The position numbers and the translations under genes are program-made. The notes beneath the pieces were generated by a model. It worked only from the letters and a program-made list of their open reading frames with translations, did not search any database and had not been told where the DNA came from. From CAVWSM01 sp963757805 (GTDB lineage Bacteria > Actinomycetota > Actinomycetes > Jiangellales > Jiangellaceae), in assembly GCA_963757805.1 (NCBI GenBank), contig CAVWSM010000025.1:1-64000 (forward strand): a DNA stretch of 64,000 nt, given 5' to 3'. Positions 26,531 through 34,955 of this stretch are shown in pieces; position 1 is the first letter of the stretch, and each line of letters begins with the position of its first letter.

Positions 26531-27343
26531 ATGAGCGAGTGGAACGTCATGACGTACGAGGGCAAGGACACGGCCCTGCGCGTCATCAGGAACGAAGCGG
26601 ACGGCTTCATGGACCTCGCCGCACGCCCCGACGCGTGGGAGGGCCCGACGGCGTGTAGCGACTGGCAGGTCCGTGACATCGTCGGACACCTCGTCGACAC
26701 AACAGAGAACTACTTCGAGCGCTTCGACGCTGCACGATCGAGCACCGATGTGGGGCCTGCTTATCCCCTCACTGGGATGTGGCAGCGCGCCGGAGAACAA
26801 GGCAGGAGCTTCCGCGAGATCCCGCAGCCGGAGATGCTCGAGCGGCTGCAGAAAGACCGCGACCAGATGCTCGGCATCATCGAGGGTCTGACTGAGCAGG
26901 ACTGGGGCGGCCTCGTCGTGCCGCACTTCTATATGGGTCCGCTGCCCGCCTTCTTCTACCCTGCTTTCCAGGTCATGGACTACGGCGTCCACTCCTGGGA
27001 CATGCGCGATGGCACAGGGCGGGCGCATGGTCTCGACGGCGAAGCCGCCGATGTACTCGTACCGTTCATGTTTGTGCTGTGGCAGGCAACAGCCAAGCCC
27101 ACCGAGGATGAGGCAGACATTGGCGTACGCGTCACCAGCGGGCCAAACGCCGGCGACACGCTCGTGCATGTGGGTCCGGACGGGATGTCGTACGAGCAAG
27201 GCGATCTGTCCGGCGTCGGCACGGTCCTCGAGTTCGACCCGGGAAGCCTGGTGCTCACGGCATTCGGCCGGTGCAACGCCGGCACGGTGCGTGGCGACCG
27301 GGCGACCGCGGAGCGCTTCCTCAACCTGTTCTTCCGGATCTGA
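26531..27343 (+). CDS. Mycothiol-dependent maleylpyruvate-isomerase family protein
   Basis: Encodes 270 residues, starting 1 nt after the reductase gene. An N-terminal DinB-like four-helix domain has the metal-type histidines in DIVGHLVD and YGVHSWDM. A C-terminal SCP2-like domain follows (LEFDPGSLVLTAFGR). This two-domain form is that of the mycothiol-dependent maleylpyruvate isomerase family, whose name-giving member works in gentisate breakdown. Many relatives have other, unknown substrates. Position in an operon with maleylacetate reductase supports an aromatic-catabolic role. Confidence 0.8.
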   Translation: MSEWNVMTYEGKDTALRVIRNEADGFMDLAARPDAWEGPTACSDWQVRDIVGHLVDTTENYFERFDAARSSTDVGPAYPLTGMWQRAGEQGRSFREIPQPEMLERLQKDRDQMLGIIEGLTEQDWGGLVVPHFYMGPLPAFFYPAFQVMDYGVHSWDMRDGTGRAHGLDGEAADVLVPFMFVLWQATAKPTEDEADIGVRVTSGPNAGDTLVHVGPDGMSYEQGDLSGVGTVLEFDPGSLVLTAFGRCNAGTVRGDRATAERFLNLFFRI

Positions 27344-27353
27344 GGTGACGGTG

Positions 27354-27851
27354 ATGACCTCTCTTGACTACGAGAAGATCGCGGCCGAACGCGACCGTAT
27401 CCGCTCGACCTATGTGGCGCCGAAGGATCAGCGTCCCGAGTCGTCCGCACGGGGTGTCCACCACACGGCGCTCATCTCTTCGGACGTCGAGCGCACGGTG
27501 CGCTTCTATCAGGAGGTGCTGGAGTTTCCGTTGACCGAGATCTTCGAGAACCGGGACTACAAAGGCTCCAACCACTTCTTCTTCGACATCGGCAACGGCA
27601 ACCTGCTGGCCTTCTTCGACCTCCCGGGGCTCGACCTCGGACCGTACGCGGAGGTGCTCGGCGGCTTGCACCACATGGCCATCTCGGTGGAGCCGGAGCG
27701 GTGGGAACGGCTCAAGGGCAACCTCGATGCCGCCGGCGTCGACTACATGATGGAGAGCGGATCGTCGATCTACTTCCGCGATCCCGACGGCGCGCGACTC
27801 GAGCTCATCTCCGACCCACTAGGTGAGATGTACGGAAACGAGGTGCTCTGA
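27354..27851 (+). CDS. VOC-family protein (glyoxalase/ring-cleavage dioxygenase fold)
   Basis: Encodes 165 residues from ATG 27354. A short N-terminal helix is followed by one VOC module: GVHHTALISSDVERTVRFYQ carries the first metal histidine, GLHHMAISVE the second, and a Glu follows in DPDGARLELISD. These three are the metal ligands of the fold, so the site looks complete. One module per chain implies a dimer. It may be an extradiol-type dioxygenase, isomerase or lyase acting on the same pathway. It converges with the CoA-transferase genes, 6 nt away. Confidence 0.85.
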   Translation: MTSLDYEKIAAERDRIRSTYVAPKDQRPESSARGVHHTALISSDVERTVRFYQEVLEFPLTEIFENRDYKGSNHFFFDIGNGNLLAFFDLPGLDLGPYAEVLGGLHHMAISVEPERWERLKGNLDAAGVDYMMESGSSIYFRDPDGARLELISDPLGEMYGNEVL

Positions 27852-27857
27852 GGCCGC

Positions 27858-28505
27858 TCACCGCTTCGTGCCGTCGACCAGGCCGACATCGACGAGGTCG
27901 CTGAGGCCGGCAAAGTCGATGTTGAACAGGTCGAGGACCACGACGCCGTCGTCCTCGATGAGGAAGACCGCGAGATCGCTGTAAACACGACTGACGCACG
28001 CGACCCCGGTCAACGGGTAGGTGCACTGAGGCACGAGCTTGGCCGTGCCATCGCGCGACAACAGGGACATCATCACGAACGTCTGCTTGGCGCCCAGAGC
28101 GAGGTCCATCGCGCCACCGACGGCAGGAATGTCGTCGGGGTTGCCGGTGTGCCAGTTGGCCAGGTCGCCACGGGCAGACACCTGGTAAGCGCCCAGGACG
28201 CAGATGTCGAGGTGGCCGCCGCGCATCATCGCGAACGAGTCCGCATGGTGAAAATACGACGCGCCAGGAAGTTCCGTGACCGGGACCTTGCCGGCGTTGA
28301 TCAGGTCGGGGTCGATCTCGTCGCCGTGCGCTTCGGGACCCATGCCGAGCATGCCGTTCTCGGTGTGCAGCACGATTCCACCGTCAGGGTCGAGATAGTT
28401 CGAGACCTTGGTAGGTAGCCCGATGCCAAGGTTCACGAACGAGCCCGGAGGGATGTCGGCAGCCACCACACGAGCGAGTTCGTCACGGGTGAGCCCGGTG
28501 ATCAC
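27858..28505 (-). CDS. 3-oxoacid CoA-transferase subunit B
   Basis: Encodes 215 residues from GTG 28505, overlapping the stop of subunit A as GTGA. The catalytic glutamate that forms the CoA thioester sits in LHTENGMLGMG. VNLGIGLPTKV and the GAMDLALGAKQ segments are typical of the beta subunit of 3-oxoadipate or 3-oxoacid CoA-transferase. With subunit A it transfers CoA from succinyl-CoA to a 3-oxo acid such as 3-oxoadipate, the product of the reductase at 25.4 kb. Confidence 0.92.
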   Translation of the reverse strand: MITGLTRDELARVVAADIPPGSFVNLGIGLPTKVSNYLDPDGGIVLHTENGMLGMGPEAHGDEIDPDLINAGKVPVTELPGASYFHHADSFAMMRGGHLDICVLGAYQVSARGDLANWHTGNPDDIPAVGGAMDLALGAKQTFVMMSLLSRDGTAKLVPQCTYPLTGVACVSRVYSDLAVFLIEDDGVVVLDLFNIDFAGLSDLVDVGLVDGTKR

Positions 28506-29173
28506 TGCCCTGCTCCTCCGACTCGGACGACGCGGTCGACGTAGATGCAAGGGGTGACGACGTTCTCGGGGTCCAGGCCGCCGACCGGCACAATGTCCGT
28601 GACCTGCACGATGGTCGTCGTGGCAGCCGCAGCCATGACGGGTCCGAAGTTTCGCGCGGTCTTGCGGTAGACCAGATTGCCCAGCTCGTCGCTGACGTGT
28701 GCGCGGACAAGGGCGACATCGGCGCGAATCGGATGCTCCAAAACGTACGGCTTGCCGTCGATCTCGCGCACTTCTTTGCCGGCCGCAAGAGGCGTGCCAT
28801 AGCCCGTCGGCGTGAAGAAGCCCCCGATGCCGGCCCCGGCGGCTCGGATGCGCTCGGCGAGAGTGCCCTGGGCGACGAGCTCCAGCTCGATTTCGCCGGC
28901 GCGGTACTTCTCGTCGAAGTGCCAGGAGTCCGACTGACGGGGATACGAGCAGATGATCTTGCGCACTCGGCCTTCGCGGATCAGCGCGGCCAACCCTCGA
29001 TCGCCGTTGCCGGCATTGTTGCTCACCGCGGTCAGGTCTCCGGCACCCGTGCCGATCAAGGCCTCGATGAGCTCCACCGGCTGGCCTGCCGACCCGAAGC
29101 CACCGATCATCACGGTCGCCCCATCACGAATGCCGGCGACGGCGTCCTCGGGCGTCTCCAACAGCAGGACCAT
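28502..29173 (-). CDS. 3-oxoacid CoA-transferase subunit A
   Basis: Encodes 223 residues from ATG 29173. The alpha-subunit CoA-binding motif GGFGSAGQP (about 23-31) and later GGFFTPTGYGT are clear, along with RADVALVRAHVSDELGNLVY. It pairs with the overlapping subunit B gene. It is transcribed toward the maleylacetate reductase cluster, so the two operons converge at 27.85 kb and together give the route maleylacetate to 3-oxoadipate to 3-oxoadipyl-CoA. A thiolase for the last step is not in the window. Confidence 0.92.
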   Translation of the reverse strand: MVLLLETPEDAVAGIRDGATVMIGGFGSAGQPVELIEALIGTGAGDLTAVSNNAGNGDRGLAALIREGRVRKIICSYPRQSDSWHFDEKYRAGEIELELVAQGTLAERIRAAGAGIGGFFTPTGYGTPLAAGKEVREIDGKPYVLEHPIRADVALVRAHVSDELGNLVYRKTARNFGPVMAAAATTTIVQVTDIVPVGGLDPENVVTPCIYVDRVVRVGGAGQ

Positions 29174-29487
29174 GCCGATCAGTGTCCACCGCCAGGCCAC
29201 GCCTTGACCTGGAGCGCGCTCAAGGTGCGGCAACGAAGATTCCGCCGCTCAAACGACGATGGCCGGCATCACACGACGCCCCGGCCGCCGAGGCCTTCCC
29301 GGCGCGGCATGATTGGCGGAGGAGCTACTTCCGCGGTGACCGCCCGAAGCAGGTCTTCGAGCGCGTGAACGCGATCGTGGCCGAGTGCGCAACTTCTACG
29401 CCTGACCGCCCGCGGTAACCCGTCGTTCGCCCGGAAGTCAGCCGGTGGTGGCTCGGCTGTCTTCCGGGTGCACAAGGGTTCGGCAGC
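29174..29487. other. Divergent intergenic region with a strong hairpin
   Basis: It lies between the CoA-transferase operon and the phytase fusion. A 14-nt arm at 29430-29443 (CCCGGAAGTCAGCC) pairs with 29455-29468 with one mismatch around an 11-nt loop, ending 19 nt before the phytase start. It could be a leader structure or a terminator of upstream transcription. A short plus-strand stretch before it (YFRGDRPKQVFERVNAIVAE) looks coding-like but has no start and is not annotated. Confidence 0.5.
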
Positions 29488-31746
29488 ATGGCATCCGTTA
29501 CGCGTGCGTCCAGGATCACTGCTGCGGTTGTATCCGCTTCGGTGCTCAGTCTTGGCACCACCGTCCCCGCGGTTGGCACCGGCTCCACGGGCGACATCGC
29601 CAATCCGTGGCTGGAGACCCGGTTTCTGAACATCGCCCACGCGGGCGGCGAGCGCGAGGCGCCGTACAACACGATGTACGCGTTCGAACGCGCCGCCGAC
29701 CTCGGCGCCGATGCGCTCGAGCTGGACATTCACGCAACGAAGGACGACCAGCTTGTCGTCATTCACGACGCCACGGTCGATGCGACCACCAACGGCTCCG
29801 GCCGTGTGCGCGATCTGACGTACGACCAGGTGCACGCGCTGGATGCGGCGTACAACTTCGTTCCCGGCCAGAGCGCTGTGCCCGGACTGCCACCCGAGTC
29901 CTATCCGCTGCGCGGCGTCCGTACGCACGACAAGAAGCCACCGGCCGGCTTCAAAGCCAAGGACTTCGCGATCCCCCGGTTGAAGGACGTCCTGAAGGAA
30001 TTCCCCGACGTGCCCATCAACATCGAGATCAAGGGCACTAGCGACACCGATACCGAGTCGTTCCTGCACAACGCGCGGTTGCTCGCCAAGCAGCTGAACA
30101 GGACCGATCGGACCGACATCATCGTGACGTCGTTCAACGACGCCGCCATTGCGACGTTCCACGAGCTGGCCCCACATGTCCCGCTCGCCCCCGGCCTCAA
30201 CGGACTGACGCAGTACTTCCTCTCCGGAGTGCGCCCGATCGACGGCACCGTCGCGCTGCAGATCCCGGTGCAGTTCAGCGGCATCCCGCTGGCCACGCCA
30301 GAGTTCATCGCTCGCGCACACGCGGACGGATACGCCGTGCACGTCTGGTTCAGCGGCTCGGCTCCAGAGGACGAGGCCACCTACAACGGGCTCATCGATG
30401 CCTGCGCGGACGGACTCATGGTCGCCCTGCCGACGCTGCTGGAGGAGATCCTCGACCAGCGCGGCATCGCCCGCCCGGGCACGCCCGGCATCGATCCGTG
30501 CAAGCCGCCCATCGTTGTCACGACCGACAACGAGACGCCGGTGTTGTACGACGACGATGAAGGCGGCAACGCATCCGGGGACGACCCGGCGATCTGGGTG
30601 CACCCGAAGAACTCCGCGCGCTCGATGGTGATCGTGACGGCCAAGGAGGGCGGGCTCCGCGTCTACGACCTCGACTCGACCGAGCTGCAGTCGCTGGCTG
30701 CGGTGCCGGCGCCACGCGCCGACGGGGTGGACGGGCGATACAACAACGTCGACATTGCTTACGGGATGCGCCTCGACCGCCAGGTCCTGGACGTCGCTGT
30801 GGTCTCTGATCGCTACAACGACCAGCTCCGCTTCTTTGTCATCGACCCAGCGGGCGCCGATGCGGCGACGCCGCTCGTTGAGGTGACTGCGCCGGAACAG
30901 CCGTTCCTCTTCAACCCCGATCGCGCGACAGTCGACGAGCAGCACACCGCGTACGGCGTGGCGGTCTGGCAGCCGCGGAACGGGTCGACGTACGCAGTCA
31001 TCACCCAGGAAGGTGCGACGACCATAGCGACTGCGCGCATCGTCGAGCAGGGCGGCGCCTTCGGCTACACCGACGTGGAGCACCTCGAGATGCCCGGCAG
31101 GTTCCCGCTGCCGGACGGCACAACCTGGGTCCCGTGCGAGGAGCCGGGCGTGCTGCCGCAGCTCGAGGGGGTCGCGGTCGACCAGCGCAGCGGCGTGCTG
31201 TACGCGACACAGGAGGATGTAGGGCTGTGGCGGATCCAGCTGCCGCTCGGCAGCGGAGAGCCCGTGTTGCTCGACCGGGTCGCTGACTTCGGCATCCACG
31301 ACTCATGGAATCCCGAGACCGAGGAGTGCGAGCCGATCGACCCCGCGGCGAAAGGATTTGGTGGCCCCAACCTCGTGGCCGACGCCGAGGGCGTCGACAT
31401 CTATTACGGGCGCGGGAAGACAGGCTACGTAGTCGTCTCCAGCCAGGGCGACGACCGGTTCGCCGTGTACGACACGACCGGGAAGAACCGATCGCTCGGC
31501 ACCTTCCGGGTCGCAGGTGCTGGTGTCGACGACGTGAACGGCTCAGATGGTCTGGCCGTGACCAACCGCGTCGTCGGGGACTACCGCGAGGGGCTGCTCG
31601 TCACCCACGACGAGCCCGAATCTGGCCCCGACGTCGACCCCGACCGAGACCCGACCAACTTCTCGTACGTCCACTGGGGCGAGGTGGCCGACGCGCTCGG
31701 GCTGCAGGTCAGCACGCGCGCCGGCAACGATCCGCGGCTGGGCTAA
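29488..31746 (+). CDS. Secreted GDPD-phytase fusion enzyme
   Basis: Encodes 752 residues. A signal peptide (about 1-32) ends near the small residues before STGDIANP. Residues 45-330 are a glycerophosphodiester phosphodiesterase TIM barrel: HAGGEREAPYNT with His51, ELDIHATKDD with Glu78 and Asp80, and His93 in VIHD. From about 350 to the end a 3-phytase beta-propeller follows (DDPAIWVHP, VDIAYGMRL, PQLEGVAVD, GLAV). Both halves free phosphate from organic phosphates, so the protein looks like a bifunctional phosphate scavenger at the cell surface. In GDPD the usual PENT is PYNT here. No Pho-type box was identified. Confidence 0.88.
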   Translation: MASVTRASRITAAVVSASVLSLGTTVPAVGTGSTGDIANPWLETRFLNIAHAGGEREAPYNTMYAFERAADLGADALELDIHATKDDQLVVIHDATVDATTNGSGRVRDLTYDQVHALDAAYNFVPGQSAVPGLPPESYPLRGVRTHDKKPPAGFKAKDFAIPRLKDVLKEFPDVPINIEIKGTSDTDTESFLHNARLLAKQLNRTDRTDIIVTSFNDAAIATFHELAPHVPLAPGLNGLTQYFLSGVRPIDGTVALQIPVQFSGIPLATPEFIARAHADGYAVHVWFSGSAPEDEATYNGLIDACADGLMVALPTLLEEILDQRGIARPGTPGIDPCKPPIVVTTDNETPVLYDDDEGGNASGDDPAIWVHPKNSARSMVIVTAKEGGLRVYDLDSTELQSLAAVPAPRADGVDGRYNNVDIAYGMRLDRQVLDVAVVSDRYNDQLRFFVIDPAGADAATPLVEVTAPEQPFLFNPDRATVDEQHTAYGVAVWQPRNGSTYAVITQEGATTIATARIVEQGGAFGYTDVEHLEMPGRFPLPDGTTWVPCEEPGVLPQLEGVAVDQRSGVLYATQEDVGLWRIQLPLGSGEPVLLDRVADFGIHDSWNPETEECEPIDPAAKGFGGPNLVADAEGVDIYYGRGKTGYVVVSSQGDDRFAVYDTTGKNRSLGTFRVAGAGVDDVNGSDGLAVTNRVVGDYREGLLVTHDEPESGPDVDPDRDPTNFSYVHWGEVADALGLQVSTRAGNDPRLG

Positions 31747-31758
31747 ACCACCCGAGTT

Positions 31759-31893
31759 GACCTGGCCGGGCTCGTCACGCGGGACAAGCGCGGGGTCTGG
31801 GCCTACTACCGGCTGGTCCCGTCCGCGCTCAGCGCTTGCGCCGACATGTTGACCCCCGCGGACCCGGTTGCCTCGACGCGCCGGGGTCGCTGA
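31759..31893 (+). pseudogene. ArsR-family regulator remnant
   Basis: An open stretch of 45 codons reads LAGLVTRDKRGVWAYYRLV then LSACADMLTP and stops at TGA 31891. This is the wing and C-terminal helix of an ArsR-type winged-helix repressor. The first two thirds of the gene are missing, since the phytase fusion ends 12 nt upstream. No start codon fits. It is most likely debris of a regulator that once preceded the sulfatase. Confidence 0.6.
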
Positions 31894-31938
31894 TCCGCCC
31901 TAGGGTGCTAGGCGGGTCTCTGCGCCTAGGGAGGAAAC

Positions 31939-33486
31939 ATGGCAGCTTCTGAGAAGCCCAACATCCTGGTGATCTGGGGCGATGACATCGGGATCACCAA
32001 CCTCAGCTGCTACAGCGACGGACTGATGGGCTATCGCACGCCCAACATCGACCGCATCGCCGACGAGGGGATGCGCTTCACCGACTCGTACGGTGAGCAG
32101 AGCTGCACCGCTGGGCGGTCGTCGTTCATCACCGGGCAGAGTGTGTTCCGCACGGGACTGAGCAAGGTCGGCATCCCCGGCTCAACGATCGGGTTGCAGG
32201 ACGAGGACCCGACGATCGCCGAGCTGTTGAAGAATCACGGCTACGCCACGGGGCAGTTCGGCAAGAACCACCTCGGCGACCGCAACGAGTTCCTGCCGAC
32301 GGTCCACGGCTTCGACGAGTTCCTCGGCAACCTGTACCACCTCAATGCGGAGGAGGATCCGGAAGATCCCGACTACCCCAGCAAGCACGGCTTCCCCGAG
32401 TTCAAGGAGCGGTTCGGCCCACGCGGTGTGTTGCGGTGTCGCGCGACGGCGGAGGACGACCCCACCGAAGAGCCGCGATGGGGGCGGGTCGGGAAGCAGT
32501 CGATCGAGGACACCGGGCCGCTGGACCGCGAGCGGATGAAGACCTCCGACGACGAGTTCGTCGACGCCGCGACCGACTTCATCAGGCGTCAGCACTCATC
32601 GGACACGCCCTTCTTCTGCTGGGTGAACACGACCCACATGCATTTTCGGACGCACACCAAGGACGAGAGCCTCGGCCAGGCCGGGCGCTGGCAGTCGCCT
32701 TACCACGACACGATGATCGACCACGACAAGCACGTCGGGCAGCTGCTCGACCTCGTCGACGAGCTGGGCATCGCCGAGAACACGATCGTGATGTACAGCA
32801 CCGACAACGGGCCGCACATGAACACGTGGCCCGACGGCGCCATGACGCCGTTCCGCAGCGAGAAGAACACCAACTGGGAAGGCGCTTTCCGCATTCCCGC
32901 AATGATCCGATGGCCGGGCCGGATCCCGGCGGGCGTCGTCTCGAACGAGATCGTCCAGCACCATGACTGGCTGCCGACCTTTCTCGCCGCCGCCGGCGAA
33001 CCCGACATCGTCGACAAGCTCAAGCAGGGCCACGAGGCGGCCGGCAAGACCTACAAGGTGTGCATCGACGGCTACAACTTGCTGCCTTACCTCACCGGCG
33101 AGGTCGACGAGAGCCCGCGCAAGGGGTTCATCTACTTCAGCGACGACGGGGACCTGGTGGCGGTGCGCTTCGACAACTGGAAACTGGTCTTCATGGAGCA
33201 GCGTCGTCAGGGGACGCTCGAGGTATGGGCCGAGCCTTTCATCCCGCTGCGGTTGCCTAAGCTCTACAACCTGCGCACCGACCCGTTCGAACGGGCGGAC
33301 ATAACCTCGAACACGTACTGGGATTGGGTTGCGCAGAAGGCTTATCTGGTACTTGCAGCGCAGTTCGTGGTGACCGACTTCCTCGGCACGTTCAAGGACT
33401 TCCCGCCGCGGCAGAAGGCGGCCAGCTTCACGATCGACCAGGCGCTGGAGAAGATGCAGGAAGCCGCCAGCGGCGCTCACGACTGA
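31939..33486 (+). CDS. Type I sulfatase (formylglycine-dependent)
   Basis: Encodes 515 residues, ATG 31939 with AGGGAGG upstream. The alkaline-phosphatase-like sulfatase fold has the metal-site WGDDIG (Asp15, Asp16) and the formylglycine motif CTAGR (Cys56 to Arg60), where the usual Pro of CxPxR is Ala. YSTDNGPH supplies late metal ligands. No signal peptide is visible, so it acts in the cytosol. The next gene encodes the enzyme that converts this cysteine to formylglycine, with start and stop overlapping (TGATG), so active enzyme is made as a unit. The sulfate-ester substrate is unknown. Confidence 0.92.
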   Translation: MAASEKPNILVIWGDDIGITNLSCYSDGLMGYRTPNIDRIADEGMRFTDSYGEQSCTAGRSSFITGQSVFRTGLSKVGIPGSTIGLQDEDPTIAELLKNHGYATGQFGKNHLGDRNEFLPTVHGFDEFLGNLYHLNAEEDPEDPDYPSKHGFPEFKERFGPRGVLRCRATAEDDPTEEPRWGRVGKQSIEDTGPLDRERMKTSDDEFVDAATDFIRRQHSSDTPFFCWVNTTHMHFRTHTKDESLGQAGRWQSPYHDTMIDHDKHVGQLLDLVDELGIAENTIVMYSTDNGPHMNTWPDGAMTPFRSEKNTNWEGAFRIPAMIRWPGRIPAGVVSNEIVQHHDWLPTFLAAAGEPDIVDKLKQGHEAAGKTYKVCIDGYNLLPYLTGEVDESPRKGFIYFSDDGDLVAVRFDNWKLVFMEQRRQGTLEVWAEPFIPLRLPKLYNLRTDPFERADITSNTYWDWVAQKAYLVLAAQFVVTDFLGTFKDFPPRQKAASFTIDQALEKMQEAASGAHD

Positions 33487-34409
33487 TGGCGCGTGACGTC
33501 GGCACGGTCTGGGTGCCTCCAGGCACGTTCCGCATGGGCTCGGACAAGCACTACCCCGAGGAGGCACCCACGCGCGACGTCTCGGTCGACGGGTTCTGGA
33601 TGGACAGCACTCCAGTCACCAACCGGCAGTTCGCTGCGTTCGTGGAGGACAGCGGGTACGTGACGGTGGCTGAGCGGCCGCTCGACCCGGAGCAGTTCCC
33701 GGGTGCACCGCCGGAGAACCTTGTCCCCGGTTCGCTGGTCTTCACCATGACGCGTGGCCCAGTCGACCTACGCCACCTCAACCAGTGGTGGACGTGGACA
33801 CCGGGCGCCTCGTGGCAGCACCCGTACGGCCCGCGCAGCACTTTGCAAGGGCGGCTAGACCACCCGGCCGTCCACATCGCACTTGAGGACGCCGAGACAT
33901 TCGCCGCCTGGGTGGACAAGTCGCTGCCGACCGAAGCCGAGTGGGAACGAGCGGCCCGCGGCGGGGTGGAGGGTGCGACCTACGTCTGGGGCGACTCCCC
34001 CGAGCCTCCCGGCGAGCGGTTCGCCAACTACTGGCACGGCGACTTCCCGTGGCGTCACGACGACGGGTACGGATCGACCTCAGCCGTCGGCTCGTACCCG
34101 CCAAATGCGTACGGCCTCTTCGACATGGCCGCCAACGTCTGGGAATGGACAGCCGACTGGTGGACCGCACGTCACCCGGAGGAGCCCGACCACTGTTGCG
34201 GGCCTGCCGACTCACCCCGGGCAACCCTCGAGGGCAGCTATGACCCGGCCCAACCTCAGTTCCGCGTCCCCCGCAGGGTGGTCAAGGGCGGCTCCCACCT
34301 GTGTGCCGACAGCTATTGCATGCGCTACCGGCCCGCCGCCCGCAGGCCGCAGATGGTCGACACCGGGATGAGCCACATCGGCTTTCGCTGCATCAGTCGC
34401 CAGGAGTGA
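33486..34409 (+). CDS. Formylglycine-generating enzyme (SUMF1-type)
   Basis: Encodes 307 residues, ATG 33486 overlapping the sulfatase stop. The FGE fold is recognised by VWVPPGTFRMGSD, PTEAEWERAARGG, YGLFDMAANVWEWT and the terminal GGSHLCADSYCMRYRPA with the copper-binding Cys273 and Cys278. It oxidises the sulfatase Cys to formylglycine using copper and oxygen. The dedicated pairing with the non-canonical CTAGR motif suggests that the two co-evolved. No signal peptide is visible, so the modification is cytosolic. Confidence 0.92.
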   Translation: MARDVGTVWVPPGTFRMGSDKHYPEEAPTRDVSVDGFWMDSTPVTNRQFAAFVEDSGYVTVAERPLDPEQFPGAPPENLVPGSLVFTMTRGPVDLRHLNQWWTWTPGASWQHPYGPRSTLQGRLDHPAVHIALEDAETFAAWVDKSLPTEAEWERAARGGVEGATYVWGDSPEPPGERFANYWHGDFPWRHDDGYGSTSAVGSYPPNAYGLFDMAANVWEWTADWWTARHPEEPDHCCGPADSPRATLEGSYDPAQPQFRVPRRVVKGGSHLCADSYCMRYRPAARRPQMVDTGMSHIGFRCISRQE

Positions 34410-34955
34410 AGGTGCTCGCCGAGCATACGCGCGACGCGGCCGCGACTGCCGCCGTACTCGGGTTCTTCGCCTCGGCATGGTTTGGTTGGGCGCAAGACTC
34501 GCCGCCACGGTCGTGGCTCTGGGCCTTGATGACGGGCTCGATCGCGTCGCTGGTGGTCTTCGCCGCCGGTGCATTGATCACCTGGCAGCGGAGGACCGGC
34601 CCGACGGCCCTCGACGAGCAGACCAGTCGGACCTTCGGCATCCTCGTCGGCATCGAGTTCGCACTGGCTGGGATCGGCGCCGGAGTGCTGGCCGCCACCG
34701 GCCACGCGGACGTGATCGCCGCCTGGGTCCGCCGTCGTGGTTGGCGTGCACCTGTTTCCGCTGGGAGCGCTGTTCAACTACCCGTTGCTTTACGTCACCG
34801 CAGCCCTGGTCACGGTTGTTGGGATTGCTGCCGTTCCGATCGCGCGGTCCTTGTCGCTGGCAGTCAGCGCAGTGGTGGGTGCCGGCAGTGGAGTGGTGCT
34901 GCTCGCTACAGCTGTGGTCTCCCTGGGTGCGGCCATCAAGGCCTCCCCCAGCTGA
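34406..34955 (+). pseudogene. Four- to five-helix membrane protein, one frameshift
   Basis: Begins at GTG 34406, overlapping the FGE stop, with an N-terminal helix (AVLGFFASAWFGWAQ), then SIASLVVFAAGALITW and IEFALAGIGAGVLAATG. Near 34727 the frame shifts, after which helices continue in the next frame (GVHLFPLGALFNYPLLYV, ending in AIKASPS at TGA 34953). One inserted base between GGTC and GCCGTC restores one continuous protein of about 182 residues. I do not recognise a function, though GVHLFPLGALF resembles a conserved motif of small integral-membrane families of unknown role. Confidence 0.65.

Noticed and set aside
29182..29418. Plus-strand 78-codon frame between CoA-transferase and phytase
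   Set aside because: Only its last part looks coding-like and no start or family supports a gene; recorded as a note in the intergenic entry.
29269..31299. 676-codon frame opposite the GDPD-phytase gene
   Set aside because: Typical antisense shadow of a high-GC gene: no family signal, low-complexity Arg/Val/Asp composition and a well-supported gene on the other strand.
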